From positions 1 to 41,406 of the forward strand of contig SCMT01000031.1 in NCBI GenBank assembly GCA_005502915.1: a DNA stretch of 41,406 nucleotides. The letters run 5' to 3'. Below are positions 1 to 8,311 of the stretch, in pieces (within the stretch, counting starts at the first letter, position 1; each line of letters starts with the position of its first letter). The notes under the pieces were generated by a model. It worked only from the letters and a program-made list of their open reading frames with translations, made no database searches and was not told the origin of the DNA. The translations under genes and the position numbers were made by a program. Origin of the DNA: Lysobacteraceae bacterium 2PB. Lineage in GTDB: Bacteria > Pseudomonadota > Gammaproteobacteria > Xanthomonadales > Xanthomonadaceae.

Positions 1-44
1 GAGATGTGTAGAAGAAGCAGCATCTCGTCCCGTCAGGAAACCCG

Positions 45-938
45 ATGAAGCGTAGTCTCCCGGTAGTCTCACTCGTGATCGTCCCCCTGCTCCTCGCCGC
101 CTGCTCGAAGCCCCCTGCCGAGACGGAGGCCCAGGACCCTGCGGCCGCAGCGCCGGACAACAGCGCCCTGTCCGACACCACGCCTGCCTCCAGCCCGGCG
201 CCCGCGCCCTACGTCGACGACAGCCTGCTCACCCGCCATCAGTGGTCGCTGAAGGAAGCCGTCGACGCGAAGGGACGCACCATCGGCGCCCTGCTGATGC
301 GCCCCGACAAGCCGGTCCGGATCAGCTTCGTCGATGGCAGCATCCGCATCGAGAACACCTGCAACGGCCTCGGCGGGCTGTACCGCCGGCTCGGCGACGA
401 AATCCGTATCGAAGCGCTGACCGGCACCAAGATGCAGTGCCCCGAGCCGGAGGTCGCCGCGCTCGACGGTGAAATGACCCTGCGCATCCAGGGGTCCTCG
501 CGTTTCACCGCCACGCCGGGCACCCCGCAGACGAAGAACCAGCCGACCCTGGAATGGCGCGCCGGCAACGGCGACATCCTCCGCTTCGTCGGCGAGATGA
601 CCCCGGAAGCGCGCTACGGCAACCAGGGCGAAACCGCCTTCATCGAAGTCGCGGCCTACACCAAGCCCTGCCAGCCGCCGATGGCGACCGCGCCGCAGAC
701 CTGCCTGGAGCTGCGCGAACTGCGCTACGACGACCAGGGCCTGAAGACCGACCTCGGCCCGTGGCGCCTGTTCTACGACAGGATCGAGGGCTTCACCCAC
801 GAGCCCGGCATCCGCAACGTGCTGCGGGTGAAGCGCTATCGCCGCGACAACCGTCCGGACGACGGCACCAACATCGCCTACGTGATGGAGATGTCGGTCG
901 AATCCGAAACCGTCCAGCAGGGCGTGCCCAAGTCGTAA
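45..938 (+). CDS. Lipoprotein with META domain and C-terminal DUF4377-like domain
   Basis: Predicted envelope lipoprotein of 297 residues. The N-terminus has a basic start, a hydrophobic stretch and a lipobox (LLAAC, Cys about 20), followed by an Ala/Pro-rich linker to about residue 60. Residues about 62-185 resemble a META (HslJ-like) domain, with the conserved NTCNGLGG turn and a later Cys-containing GTKMQC segment. Residues about 190-297 look like DUF4377: CLELRE, then W, a tyrosine and IEGF, ending in a beta-rich stretch. META proteins are linked to heat shock, novobiocin resistance and outer-membrane integrity; the exact role here is unknown. The start has AGGA seven bases upstream. The next gene, also META-type, begins 33 bases downstream in the same direction, so the two are probably co-transcribed. 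Confidence 0.85.
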   Translation: MKRSLPVVSLVIVPLLLAACSKPPAETEAQDPAAAAPDNSALSDTTPASSPAPAPYVDDSLLTRHQWSLKEAVDAKGRTIGALLMRPDKPVRISFVDGSIRIENTCNGLGGLYRRLGDEIRIEALTGTKMQCPEPEVAALDGEMTLRIQGSSRFTATPGTPQTKNQPTLEWRAGNGDILRFVGEMTPEARYGNQGETAFIEVAAYTKPCQPPMATAPQTCLELRELRYDDQGLKTDLGPWRLFYDRIEGFTHEPGIRNVLRVKRYRRDNRPDDGTNIAYVMEMSVESETVQQGVPKS

Positions 939-970
939 GCGGGCGCGACCGCATCCTCCGGAGATCCGCC

Positions 971-1468
971 ATGCCTTCGTCGACATCCCTGCGCGCCGTC
1001 CTGTCCATCGCGGCGCTGCTGTCCGCCTCCATCGCCATCGCCGCTCCGTCGCCGGACGCCTCCGCCGACGCCGGCGACAAGGCACGCAGCCTGCGCGTGG
1101 ACCGCAACGAACTGGTCAACACCGGGGGCTGGAAGCTGGCCTCCGTCACCGGCGCGCAGGCCGAGGCCCTGCGCGCGCCGGGCGTGGCGTTCGAAGTCAG
1201 CTTCACCGGCAAGGACGTGCGCGCCAACGGCGGCTGCAACGACCTGCGCGGCACCTATGCCGTGTCGGGCAAGCGCATGACGTTCCAGATCGCGATCGCC
1301 ACGCGCATGTCCTGCGAAGACGAGAAGAACCGCGCCGACCAGGCCTTCAGCGAACTGATGAACCGCTCGTTCAAGGCCGAGCTGCTCGAACCCCTGCCCT
1401 ACCGCCTGCGCCTGACCAGCGACGACGGCCAGGTGCTGGAGTTCGAGCAGCTGCCGATGAAGATCTGA
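971..1468 (+). CDS. Secreted META-domain protein (HslJ-like)
   Basis: Protein of 165 residues with a signal peptide (hydrophobic residues about 8-22, likely cut near SIAIAA). The rest is one META domain: W-K-L-A near the start, the GGCNDLRGTY motif typical of HslJ, and a Cys in TRMSCEDE that may pair with it. It ends with a short beta strand (VLEFEQLPMKI). The ATG at 971 is chosen because it gives a clean signal peptide and sits behind GGAG; the frame is open further upstream but overlaps the preceding gene. Probably exported to the periplasm with the META/DUF4377 lipoprotein before it. The function of the domain is not settled; a role in envelope stress is inference. Confidence 0.85.
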   Translation: MPSSTSLRAVLSIAALLSASIAIAAPSPDASADAGDKARSLRVDRNELVNTGGWKLASVTGAQAEALRAPGVAFEVSFTGKDVRANGGCNDLRGTYAVSGKRMTFQIAIATRMSCEDEKNRADQAFSELMNRSFKAELLEPLPYRLRLTSDDGQVLEFEQLPMKI

Positions 1469-1486
1469 GGCAGGACCAGGACCACC

Positions 1487-1510
1487 CCCTCCCCCGCGCG
1501 CGGGGGAGGG
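1487..1510. terminator. Palindromic bidirectional terminator candidate
   Basis: A perfect 24-base palindrome with twelve-base arms (CCCTCCCCCGCG and its complement), lying between the ends of two convergent genes, 19 bases after one stop and 13 bases before the other. It has no T tract, so simple intrinsic termination is not certain. Its position and symmetry fit a two-way terminator. Confidence 0.5.
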
Positions 1511-1523
1511 CGAACCGCGAGGC

Positions 1524-2138
1524 TCAGCCCTTCACGTCCGGATTCAGCGAGTAGGTGCCGTAGATCGCGGTCTCGGCCAGCACATGGCCGTGCATGGCGC
1601 GGAAGACGTCGGCGGCGGTGAAGCGCGCCGGCAGGTCGAGGCGCTCGACGTCGAGCGCGAACAGCCGGAAGAAGTAGCGATGCAGGCGCGCGTCGTGACC
1701 CGGCGGATACGGACCGTCGTAGCCGAGGTAGTCGCCGCTCATGTCGGCATTGCCGGCGAACCAGCCGGTGTAGTCGTTCACGCCCTGGCGGGCGCCGGCG
1801 GGACCGGCCGGCGCGGTCTTGCCGCGCGCGGTGAAGCCGTCGCTGCAGGCACCCGCTTCGATCGCATCGACGCCGGCCGGGATGTCGGCCATCACCCAGT
1901 GCACGAAGTCGCCGCGCGGATGCTCGACCGGGATCGGCCGCGAGGCGTCCTGCACCAGGGCCGGATCGGTCGGCACGTCCGGATCGATGCACAGCAGCGC
2001 GAAGCTGCGCGTGCCGGCCGGCGCATCGCCCCAGCGCAGGTGCGGGTTGCGGTTGCCGCCGAAGCCGTCGGGCGCGCCCGCGGCGAATTCGGCGGGGATG
2101 CGCTTGCCGTGTTCGAAACTGTCGCTGGCGAGCTTCAT
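1524..2138 (-). CDS. YbhB/YbcL-type PEBP (Raf kinase inhibitor-like) protein
   Basis: 204-residue member of the phosphatidylethanolamine-binding protein family. Diagnostic pieces are the N-terminal SDSFEHGKRIP, the ligand-pocket motif CIDPDVPT, FVHWVMADIP, and the GPYPPGHDARLHRYFFRLFAL block. Bacterial relatives are small soluble proteins of uncertain ligand and role; there is no evidence here for a kinase partner. No signal peptide is seen, so it is probably cytoplasmic. AAGGAGA sits seven to eight bases before the ATG, which makes the start secure. It ends convergent to the META genes. Upstream on the same strand lies a TPR-sulfotransferase-like gene 57 bases away, so the two may share a transcript. 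Confidence 0.9.
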   Translation of the reverse strand: MKLASDSFEHGKRIPAEFAAGAPDGFGGNRNPHLRWGDAPAGTRSFALLCIDPDVPTDPALVQDASRPIPVEHPRGDFVHWVMADIPAGVDAIEAGACSDGFTARGKTAPAGPAGARQGVNDYTGWFAGNADMSGDYLGYDGPYPPGHDARLHRYFFRLFALDVERLDLPARFTAADVFRAMHGHVLAETAIYGTYSLNPDVKG

Positions 2139-2195
2139 GACGATCTCCTTGGCTGTGTGCGTATGGATTCGGTGCGCGTGGGTCCGGTGCGAAGG

Positions 2196-4274
2196 TCAGT
2201 TCGCCGGGTAGCCGAACGCCTGGGCCACGTCGGACAGCAGCGCGAACGGCTCGGCCAGGGGCTCGGCGTACTGCCGCCAGTGGCCGGCGGGGAAGCCCAT
2301 GCGTCCGAAGAGCTCCGGCGGCGGGATCAGGATCTGCTCCAGGCCCAGGCCACCGCCGACTTCGCCGGCGAACGCTTCCAGGTCGCCCAGCACGTCGTCG
2401 GTGCGGATGACCTTGTGCGAGACCAGCAGGTCGCGGGTGATGACCAGCACGTGCTGCAGCTGGCGCGCGATCCACAGCGCGGCCTCGTTCGCCGACGGCA
2501 GGGCGTACTGCATCGCGCTGCCAAAGGCCAGCCATTCGAGCAGCATGTCGCGCGGGTCGCGCAGCGCGATCAGCACGATCGCCTCCGGCTGCAGCGGGCG
2601 GATCATGTGCAGCAGCGCGTTGTCCCAGTAGGGCAGCCAGTCGATGATCGCGCCGTTGGGCACGCCGCGCAGGGCGAGCGCGCTGCGCCATTGCGCCAGC
2701 GCCTGTTCGCCGGTGAGCGTGCCGTCGTTGAACGCGGCGATGCACGCCGGATCCTGGAGGGCGTCGCGCGGCGGGTTCGGGCCGAGGCGATCGGCGCGCA
2801 GCGGGTAGCCGGCGTGGCCGATGACCGCAGCGACCTTCTCCACGCCCGAGCCCGGCACGCCCCAGAGATAGGCCAGCGGCGGCGCGCCTTCGGCGATGTC
2901 GGCGAGCTCCGGCCAGCTGCCGCTGGCCTTGCCCGGCACGGTCAGCGGACGGCGGACCATGACCTCGGCGCTGTTCATCGCCAGCCAGGTCTGCACGGCC
3001 TCGGCATGGCGGCCGGCCTTGTCCTGGGCGATGCCCAGCCAGGCCATCAGGCCGCGCTTGAGGCCCTCGTCCTGCATCTTCGCGATCAGCGCCTGCACGT
3101 GGGCGATCGCGGCTTCCGGCGCCTGGCCGACCAGGCGGTCGAACACGCGGGTTTCGGCGCTGCTGCGGCCGGGTTCAATCTCGACGATGCGCTGCGCCAG
3201 CGCGTCGCGCGCTTCCAGGTCGCCGCGCACTTCCATCATCAGCATCTGCGCTTCCAGCGCGTTCACGTCGTCGGCATCCAGCGCCAGCCAGCGGTCGACG
3301 ATGGCCTTGGCCTCGTCGCTGCCGGTCGGCTCCAGGGTGATGCGCAGGCGCCACAGCGGCGCGGCTTCGGGATGCTTCGCCAGCGCGGCCTCGGTGACTT
3401 CGCGGCCTTCGTCGAAACGCCCGCTGCGGCGCCAGAGGTCGGCGGCCATCGCCCAGGTCTCGGGGTCGCGCGGTTCCTGCGCGATCGAGGCGCGCAGCAG
3501 GGCCAGGGCTTCGTCCAGATGGCCCAGGCGCAACTCGAGGCCGGCAGTCAGGCGCTTGAGCGAGTGCGTCGAGGTCTCCGGGTTGTCGAGCAGCGGCTGC
3601 ACGATCTGGCGCGCTTCGTCGGCGCGGCCCTGGCGCATCACCACGTCGGCGAGCAGGCCGCGCAGGCCATGCTGGTTCGGCGAGGCCTCGACGATGCGGC
3701 GGAACGCCGATTCGGCGAAGGCCAGGTGGCCCTGCTCCATGTGCGCGAAGCCCAGCGCGTACAGCACCTGCAGGTCGTCGGGCATCTGCTTGGCGGCCTC
3801 GGTGAGCAGCGCGAGCGCGCGCTTCGAATCGCCGCGGCGCATCGCGATCATGCCTTCGATGGTGCGCACCCACGGATGCTCGGGGGCGATGCGCGCGGCA
3901 TAGCGCTGCAGGCGCTCGGCTTCGTCCATGTCGCCGCGGCCGAAGGCCATCTGCGCCTGCAGGATGTAGGCCGGGAACTGGTTCGGGTCCAGGTCGAGGG
4001 TGCGCGACAGCGCCGCCTGCGCCTCGTCGAGCTTGTACTCCGCCAGCAGCAGGCCCGCGCGCTGGAAGTGGAGGTTGGCGTTGTCCGGGGCCAGCAGGAC
4101 CGCGCGGTTGATCGCCTGCATGGCGGCGGGCAGGTTGTCGTTGGCGCGCTCCGCGAGCGCCAGCAGCGCATGGTTGTCCGCATCGTGCGGGGTGGCGGCG
4201 ACGGCTTCGCGGGCGAGCGCCAGGGCGTCGGCATGGGCGCCGGAACGGAGGGCCTCGATGATTCGATCTTGCAT
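2196..4274 (-). CDS. TPR-repeat protein with sulfotransferase-like C-terminal domain
   Basis: 692 residues. Residues 1 to about 440 are a run of TPR-like helix pairs (for example ALALAREAVAATPHDADNHALLALAE) covering roughly twelve repeats. The C-terminal 240 residues follow the sulfotransferase fold: a first strand and loop at LWGVPGSGVEK (about 465, the PAPS-binding P-loop position), a second strand VLIALRDPRDMLLEW (the RDP motif of the 3'-phosphate loop), and a final GHWRQYAEPLAEPF segment. Many proteobacterial TPR-sulfotransferases are uncharacterised. The first loop lacks the usual lysine or arginine plus Ser/Thr, so activity is uncertain. No signal peptide is present. A TACACT -10-like box lies about 45 bases upstream of the ATG. 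Confidence 0.8.
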   Translation of the reverse strand: MQDRIIEALRSGAHADALALAREAVAATPHDADNHALLALAERANDNLPAAMQAINRAVLLAPDNANLHFQRAGLLLAEYKLDEAQAALSRTLDLDPNQFPAYILQAQMAFGRGDMDEAERLQRYAARIAPEHPWVRTIEGMIAMRRGDSKRALALLTEAAKQMPDDLQVLYALGFAHMEQGHLAFAESAFRRIVEASPNQHGLRGLLADVVMRQGRADEARQIVQPLLDNPETSTHSLKRLTAGLELRLGHLDEALALLRASIAQEPRDPETWAMAADLWRRSGRFDEGREVTEAALAKHPEAAPLWRLRITLEPTGSDEAKAIVDRWLALDADDVNALEAQMLMMEVRGDLEARDALAQRIVEIEPGRSSAETRVFDRLVGQAPEAAIAHVQALIAKMQDEGLKRGLMAWLGIAQDKAGRHAEAVQTWLAMNSAEVMVRRPLTVPGKASGSWPELADIAEGAPPLAYLWGVPGSGVEKVAAVIGHAGYPLRADRLGPNPPRDALQDPACIAAFNDGTLTGEQALAQWRSALALRGVPNGAIIDWLPYWDNALLHMIRPLQPEAIVLIALRDPRDMLLEWLAFGSAMQYALPSANEAALWIARQLQHVLVITRDLLVSHKVIRTDDVLGDLEAFAGEVGGGLGLEQILIPPPELFGRMGFPAGHWRQYAEPLAEPFALLSDVAQAFGYPAN

Positions 4275-4381
4275 GGACGTTGGATCTGCACGGCAGGGCC
4301 CGGGGCCCGGAACTGCCTAGTGTACCCGGGCGGACTGCGGGGGCCGGCGGACGGGCCAGGCCAGCCGGACCGGCAAGTCCC

Positions 4382-5383
4382 CTATTCGAGGGCCTGCGAC
4401 AGCCGTGCGGTGACCCAGCGCTCGGCGTAGCCATCGAGGCGGAGCGTCTCCAGGAAGGCGCAGTGGCCGCCGTGGGTGGCGATCTCGATCCGGCTGCTCT
4501 GCGGAAGGGTCAGGGCGTGGAACTCCTCGACCGGGATCACCGGGTCGTCGGCGGCGGTGAGGATGTCGGCGGGCACCGCCAGGTTCGCCAGGCGATCCCC
4601 GGCGACGGAATAGCCGTTGAAGTAGGCGTCAAGGCTGTCGAAGTCGGTGTGGCGCTCGACCATCCAGCGGGTGAGGTCGCGCATGCCCAGCATGAGCACG
4701 CTGTCGTCGAAGTCGTAGTACTGCGGGAAGGTGTCGCGCTTGCGGCGCAGCGACTCGCGCCACTTGCGCTCGAAATAGCGCAGGTAGAACGGGATGCCCT
4801 GCTCCATCCGCGCCATGGTGACCGCCGGGTCCAGCACCGGACACACGGCCGCCACGCGCGCCAGCGGCAGGCCCGCGCGCTGCGCGTGCGATGCGACGCG
4901 CAATGCGAAATTGCCGCCCAGCGAGTAACCGGCCAGCACCATCGGGCGGTCGCTGTCGCCGAGGAAGCGACCGGCGACATCGCGCGCGGCGTTGACCACT
5001 TCGTCGATGCGGTTCGAGTGGAACAGGGCCTGGTTGAGGTGGTGGGTGTCGCCGTGGTCGCGGAAGTTGAGGCGGAACACCTCGAAGCCCGCGCGCAGCA
5101 GGTGCACGGCGGTCATGCGCATGTAGCTGGATTCGACGCTGCCTTCCCAGCCGTGCAGCAGCAGGGCCAGGCCGCGCGGCGCGGCGCCGGGCAGACGGCT
5201 GTGCACGCCTTCCAGGCGGATGCCATCGCCGCCATCGACCAGATACGGCGTGTGGACCGCGCCGGTCCGGCGCAGCAGCCAGGCGCCGCGCGAGCGGCGC
5301 AGCGGGCTGGTGGACAGCAGCGACTGCAGGTGCGGGCTGCGCAGCGGCAGCGGCGACTGGTAGGGGGAGGCGGCGAGAGTCAT
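4382..5383 (-). CDS. YheT-family alpha/beta hydrolase
   Basis: 333-residue serine hydrolase of the YheT/EMB8 (COG0429) group. The N-terminus has the family signature of a short LRSPHLQSL segment before the first strand. The oxyanion and nucleophile regions are clear: LLHGWEG (about 77-81), GYSLGGNFAL with Ser154, a late DDPVIP aspartate and THGGHCAF histidine. The natural substrate is unknown; relatives are esterases or thioesterases of lipid-like substrates. An ATG at 5416 is in frame but overlaps a TACGAT -10 box (5415-5420), so transcription would begin inside it. The ATG at 5383 is preferred. A metallophosphoesterase gene ends 99 bases upstream in the same direction. Confidence 0.88.
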   Translation of the reverse strand: MTLAASPYQSPLPLRSPHLQSLLSTSPLRRSRGAWLLRRTGAVHTPYLVDGGDGIRLEGVHSRLPGAAPRGLALLLHGWEGSVESSYMRMTAVHLLRAGFEVFRLNFRDHGDTHHLNQALFHSNRIDEVVNAARDVAGRFLGDSDRPMVLAGYSLGGNFALRVASHAQRAGLPLARVAAVCPVLDPAVTMARMEQGIPFYLRYFERKWRESLRRKRDTFPQYYDFDDSVLMLGMRDLTRWMVERHTDFDSLDAYFNGYSVAGDRLANLAVPADILTAADDPVIPVEEFHALTLPQSSRIEIATHGGHCAFLETLRLDGYAERWVTARLSQALE

Positions 5384-5414
5384 CCGTGGCGTGGGGTCCG
5401 ACGGTCGGAGGTCC

Positions 5415-5420
5415 ATCGTA
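5415..5420 (-). promoter_or_regulatory. Putative -10 box of the alpha/beta hydrolase gene
   Basis: TACGAT on the minus strand. Transcription would start about seven bases further on, giving a leader of roughly 25 bases before the ATG at 5383. No clear -35 box was found. It helps decide the start codon of the hydrolase. Confidence 0.35.
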
Positions 5421-5482
5421 TCCCGCTGCGGCGCGGCGGTGCGCGACGGACGTTCCGCATCGCGCCCGCCTCCGGCCCGCCA

Positions 5483-6814
5483 TCAGTAGGGGTGCGGCAG
5501 CTTCGACAGCGCGCGCATCGCAGCGATCGCCCCCAGCACGATGTCGCGGTCGCCCTGCGTCGCCAGATCGAGCTCGCGCAGGCGACGCGGCGGGCGGGCA
5601 GCCTCGCCGAGATTGCGCCGGGCACGCAGCTCGATGATCCAAGGCTCGCCGGCGCGGAAGCCCAGCGCCTGCTGCTTCGCGCGGTCGCTGTTGACGTTCA
5701 CAGCGATCACCCGGCCGCCGTGGCGGGTTTCGACCTGCGGGACCTGGGTATGGCCGACGACGATGCGATCGACGCCGAAGTGCCCGGCGATGCGATCGAC
5801 CTCGGCCGTGGACGGCGCGGCGTAAGCGTCGTCGACCGCCATCAGCAGGCCGCGGTACTGGGCGACGCCCTGCATGCCGAGTACCGCGTCGTAGCGCGGA
5901 CCGTGGACGACCTCGACGGTCGTCTCCGCCCAGTAGGCGGCCATCGCGCGATTGAGGTCCGACACCCTCAGCCCGGTCTGCACCACCTCCGGCGAGACGC
6001 CGCCGTGAACGAACAGCGTGCGCCCGAGCTTCACCGCCACCGGCTGCCGACGCAGCCAGTCGCCGATCACCGTGCCCGGCGCGAAGGCCGCGGCCGCCCC
6101 GCCCATGCGGCGCAGGCCATGCAGGTGCTCGACGTTGGCGCGGGAGAGGTTGCCGCGCAGCACGTACTGCTCGTGGTTGCCGATCAGCACGTGCACCGCG
6201 CCGCCTGTCGCGCCAGCCTGGCGCGACAGGTCGTGCAGCCGCCACAGCACCGCGAACACGTCGCGGCCGCGATCGACCGAATCGCCGAGGACGACCAGGT
6301 GGCCGCTGCCGTAACGCCATGCGCCGGCGGCATCCATGACGCCCAGTTCGACCAGCGCGGCATCGAGGAAGGCGCGATTGCCTTCGATGTCGCTGAGCAC
6401 GACCACGTCGCCGGGCATGGGTTGCTCGGGTGCGGGCACCGGCGCCGCGTCCAGCGCGAACACGTGCCGCCGGCCGGCACAGTCGATGGCGAGCGTGGCG
6501 CCGCTGCCGCTGGCGCGACCCTCGCGGTCCTCGCAGAACCAGCGCGCATCCCAGCGCCCGTCGCCGACGCGGCGCACCACCGGGCCGTCGAGGAAACCCG
6601 TGATGCGCACCCGTTCGCCACTGCCGGTGTAGATCGGGATCGCCACCGACCTGCGCTCGCTGATCGGGATCAGCAGGCCGGCATGCACGCCGCCCGGCGT
6701 CGATGCCAGCTGCGCGCGCGACAGCAGGAAACAGGCGGCGAGCAGCACGCCCAGCAGCAGGAAGGCGGTGAGCCAGGCGAGGCGTTTCAACCAGCGTCTT
6801 CGGGACGGTCGCAC
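5483..6814 (-). CDS. Membrane-anchored calcineurin-like metallophosphoesterase
   Basis: 443 residues from a GTG start. One transmembrane segment (about 11-31) should leave the rest in the periplasm. A beta-rich region to about residue 130 precedes the phosphoesterase core: LSDIEGN (about 141-146), GDSVDRG (about 177-183), GNHE (212-215), FVHGG and VVGHTQVPQ. The order and spacing match two-metal phosphoesterases of the bacterial Shewanella-like phosphatase type. The first motif is D-x-E rather than the usual D-x-H, which may alter metal binding. The GTG is chosen because AAGGAG lies nine bases before it, while an upstream in-frame ATG at 6865 has no such site. The substrate is unknown; a protein or nucleotide phosphate ester is possible. 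Confidence 0.82.
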   Translation of the reverse strand: MRPSRRRWLKRLAWLTAFLLLGVLLAACFLLSRAQLASTPGGVHAGLLIPISERRSVAIPIYTGSGERVRITGFLDGPVVRRVGDGRWDARWFCEDREGRASGSGATLAIDCAGRRHVFALDAAPVPAPEQPMPGDVVVLSDIEGNRAFLDAALVELGVMDAAGAWRYGSGHLVVLGDSVDRGRDVFAVLWRLHDLSRQAGATGGAVHVLIGNHEQYVLRGNLSRANVEHLHGLRRMGGAAAAFAPGTVIGDWLRRQPVAVKLGRTLFVHGGVSPEVVQTGLRVSDLNRAMAAYWAETTVEVVHGPRYDAVLGMQGVAQYRGLLMAVDDAYAAPSTAEVDRIAGHFGVDRIVVGHTQVPQVETRHGGRVIAVNVNSDRAKQQALGFRAGEPWIIELRARRNLGEAARPPRRLRELDLATQGDRDIVLGAIAAMRALSKLPHPY

Positions 6815-6823
6815 GATCGGGAT

Positions 6824-6829
6824 CTCCTT
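6824..6829 (-). promoter_or_regulatory. Ribosome-binding site that fixes a GTG start
   Basis: AAGGAG on the minus strand, nine bases before the GTG at 6814. It is the only good Shine-Dalgarno match near the 5' end of the metallophosphoesterase frame and argues against the longer ATG starts at 6865 and 6913. Confidence 0.65.
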
Positions 6830-6845
6830 GACCACGGTGTTGGCG

Positions 6846-6885
6846 GGGACATGCGGCGGGAACATGCGGCAGGGAACATGCGGCA
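6846..6885. repeat. Three short tandem repeats upstream of the metallophosphoesterase
   Basis: Three head-to-tail copies of a 12-14 base unit reading GGGAACATGCGGC on the plus strand (the first copy lacks one A). They lie 32 bases upstream of the likely GTG start. They could be operator iterons or the result of replication slippage; the sequence does not decide. Confidence 0.6.
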
Positions 6886-6991
6886 GAGAACGCGGGCGAA
6901 CGGCCGCCCGCACCGGTCAGCCCTGGCGGGCCCGGCGGAGGTGCGGTGCGGGGGAGTCGGGTCCGCGCGCGATGCGCGGATCGGCCGGGGC

Positions 6992-7777
6992 TCAGCCCTG
7001 GGCCATCGCTTCGACGATGCGCGCCCGCGCGGTTTCGGCGAGGCGACGCCGGCCTTCGGCGTCGCCGGGCAGGATGGGTTCGAGGAAGAGAATGTCGGCG
7101 TCGCGCGAGGGTTCGCCGAGCAGGCGCAGGAAGTTGGCGGCGAAGCTCTCGGTCGGGCCGAAGGCGACGATGGTCTGCGCGCTGCCGCGTGCGCCGTAGC
7201 GCAGGGCGACCGGCTGCACCGGGACGTTGGCCTCGACCGCGGCCAGGAAGATGCGGGCGTGGAACGGACCGACCTCGTCCCCGCCCCGCGTGCGGCCTTC
7301 CGGGAACACGCCGACCGCGCGGCCGTCGCGCAGGCGGGCGAGCATTTCGTGCAGCACGCCGCCCAGCGACTCCTGGCTGCCGCGCTGGTGGTAGATGGTC
7401 TCGCCCATCGTCGCCAGCCAGCCGACCAGCGGCCACGAGGCGATCTCGCGCTTGGCGACGAAACCCATCATCCGGTAGGCATGGAGGGCGACGATGTCGA
7501 TCCAGCTGACGTGGTTGGCGACGAACATCACCGCGCCCGGCAGCGGCGTGCCGATGCAGCGCATGCGGAAGCCGAACACGCGCATGAGGTTGCGCTGCCA
7601 CCAGCGCACCACGCGGTGCTTGAGCGGATCGCCGGCGATGCGCAGGCCGCCGAACGGCGGCGACATCAGGATCAGGATGATCGGCAGGTCGACGAGGACG
7701 TGCCACGCGAGCAGCGGCGTGCGGCAGGCATAGCGGAGCAGCCGGGCGACCGGCGAAGACGTGGGGGGAACGGTCAT
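6992..7777 (-). CDS. Lysophospholipid acyltransferase (PlsC-type)
   Basis: 261-residue acyltransferase of the 1-acyl-sn-glycerol-3-phosphate acyltransferase family. The catalytic H-x4-D block is NHVSWID (His89, Asp94), and the second acceptor-binding block is FPEGRTRGG about 70 residues later. A hydrophobic N-terminal helix (about 28-42) suggests inner-membrane attachment. Such enzymes move an acyl chain onto a lysophospholipid or an aminolipid; which acceptor is used cannot be told. The ATG at 7777 has no Shine-Dalgarno sequence, but a TATCGT -10 box ends just six bases before it, suggesting a leaderless mRNA. An in-frame upstream ATG at 7813 would lie upstream of this box. Confidence 0.88.
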   Translation of the reverse strand: MTVPPTSSPVARLLRYACRTPLLAWHVLVDLPIILILMSPPFGGLRIAGDPLKHRVVRWWQRNLMRVFGFRMRCIGTPLPGAVMFVANHVSWIDIVALHAYRMMGFVAKREIASWPLVGWLATMGETIYHQRGSQESLGGVLHEMLARLRDGRAVGVFPEGRTRGGDEVGPFHARIFLAAVEANVPVQPVALRYGARGSAQTIVAFGPTESFAANFLRLLGEPSRDADILFLEPILPGDAEGRRRLAETARARIVEAMAQG

Positions 7778-7783
7778 GGAGGC

Positions 7784-7789
7784 ACGATA
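7784..7789 (-). promoter_or_regulatory. Putative -10 box of the acyltransferase gene (leaderless)
   Basis: TATCGT on the minus strand. Its downstream edge is six bases from the ATG at 7777, so the first transcribed base would be at or next to the A of the start codon. The absence of any Shine-Dalgarno sequence agrees with this. Confidence 0.4.
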
Positions 7790-7837
7790 CCGAACCCGGG
7801 CGCGGCTGTGCATCCCGGTCGCGACGACGGCGCGGGC

Positions 7838-8305
7838 TCAGCCCGCGGCGGACGCAGGCGTACGGTGCGGCACGGCGGCGAGGGTCAGGCGCGAGACGCA
7901 GGCCAGCCGGCCGAGGTCGTCCTCGATCCGCACTTCCCAGACCTGGGTGCGGCGACCGACATGCAGCGGCCGGGCGGTGCCGGTGACCGTGCCTTCGCGC
8001 ACCGCCACCAGGTGGTTGGCGTTGATCTCGACGCCCACGCAGATCTCGCCGGGCGCGGTGCAGAGGTTGGCCGCGACGCTGCCCAGGGTCTCGGCGAGCA
8101 GCACCGAGGCGCCGCCGTGGAGCAGGCCGTAGGGCTGCTTCGTCCGCCGGTCCACGGGCATGGTGCCGCGCAGGAAGTCGGGGCCGATCTCGGTGAAGAC
8201 GATGCCCAGCGGCTCCATCGCGGTGTCGCGGGAGCTGGCGTTGAGCTGTTCGAGGCTGGTCTGGGCGCGGAACAGGGACGGCGCCGGGGGAAGGATGTCG
8301 GTCAC
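7838..8305 (-). CDS. Hotdog-fold acyl-CoA thioesterase (YdiI/MenI-like)
   Basis: 155 residues from a GTG start. It matches the E. coli YdiI pattern almost throughout: SLEQLNA, LGIVFTEIGPDFL, MPVDRRTKQPYGLLHGGASVLLAETLGS, ICVGVEINANH and ARPLHVGRRTQVWEV. His63 and catalytic Glu72 of the hotdog helix are present. YdiI hydrolyses 1,4-dihydroxy-2-naphthoyl-CoA and other aryl or fatty acyl-CoAs. If this is a xanthomonad, which makes ubiquinone and not menaquinone, the substrate is probably another acyl-CoA (inference). The GTG has no Shine-Dalgarno sequence, and a TATCCT -10 box ends six bases upstream, again suggesting a leaderless transcript. The longer open frame upstream is intergenic and low in protein character. 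Confidence 0.88.
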   Translation of the reverse strand: MTDILPPAPSLFRAQTSLEQLNASSRDTAMEPLGIVFTEIGPDFLRGTMPVDRRTKQPYGLLHGGASVLLAETLGSVAANLCTAPGEICVGVEINANHLVAVREGTVTGTARPLHVGRRTQVWEVRIEDDLGRLACVSRLTLAAVPHRTPASAAG

Positions 8306-8311
8306 CGCGCA

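Noticed and set aside
1-26. GAGATG-N14-CATCTC inverted repeat at the left edge
   Set aside because: Only six bases per arm, at the window edge, with a loop of 14. Chance is a sufficient explanation.
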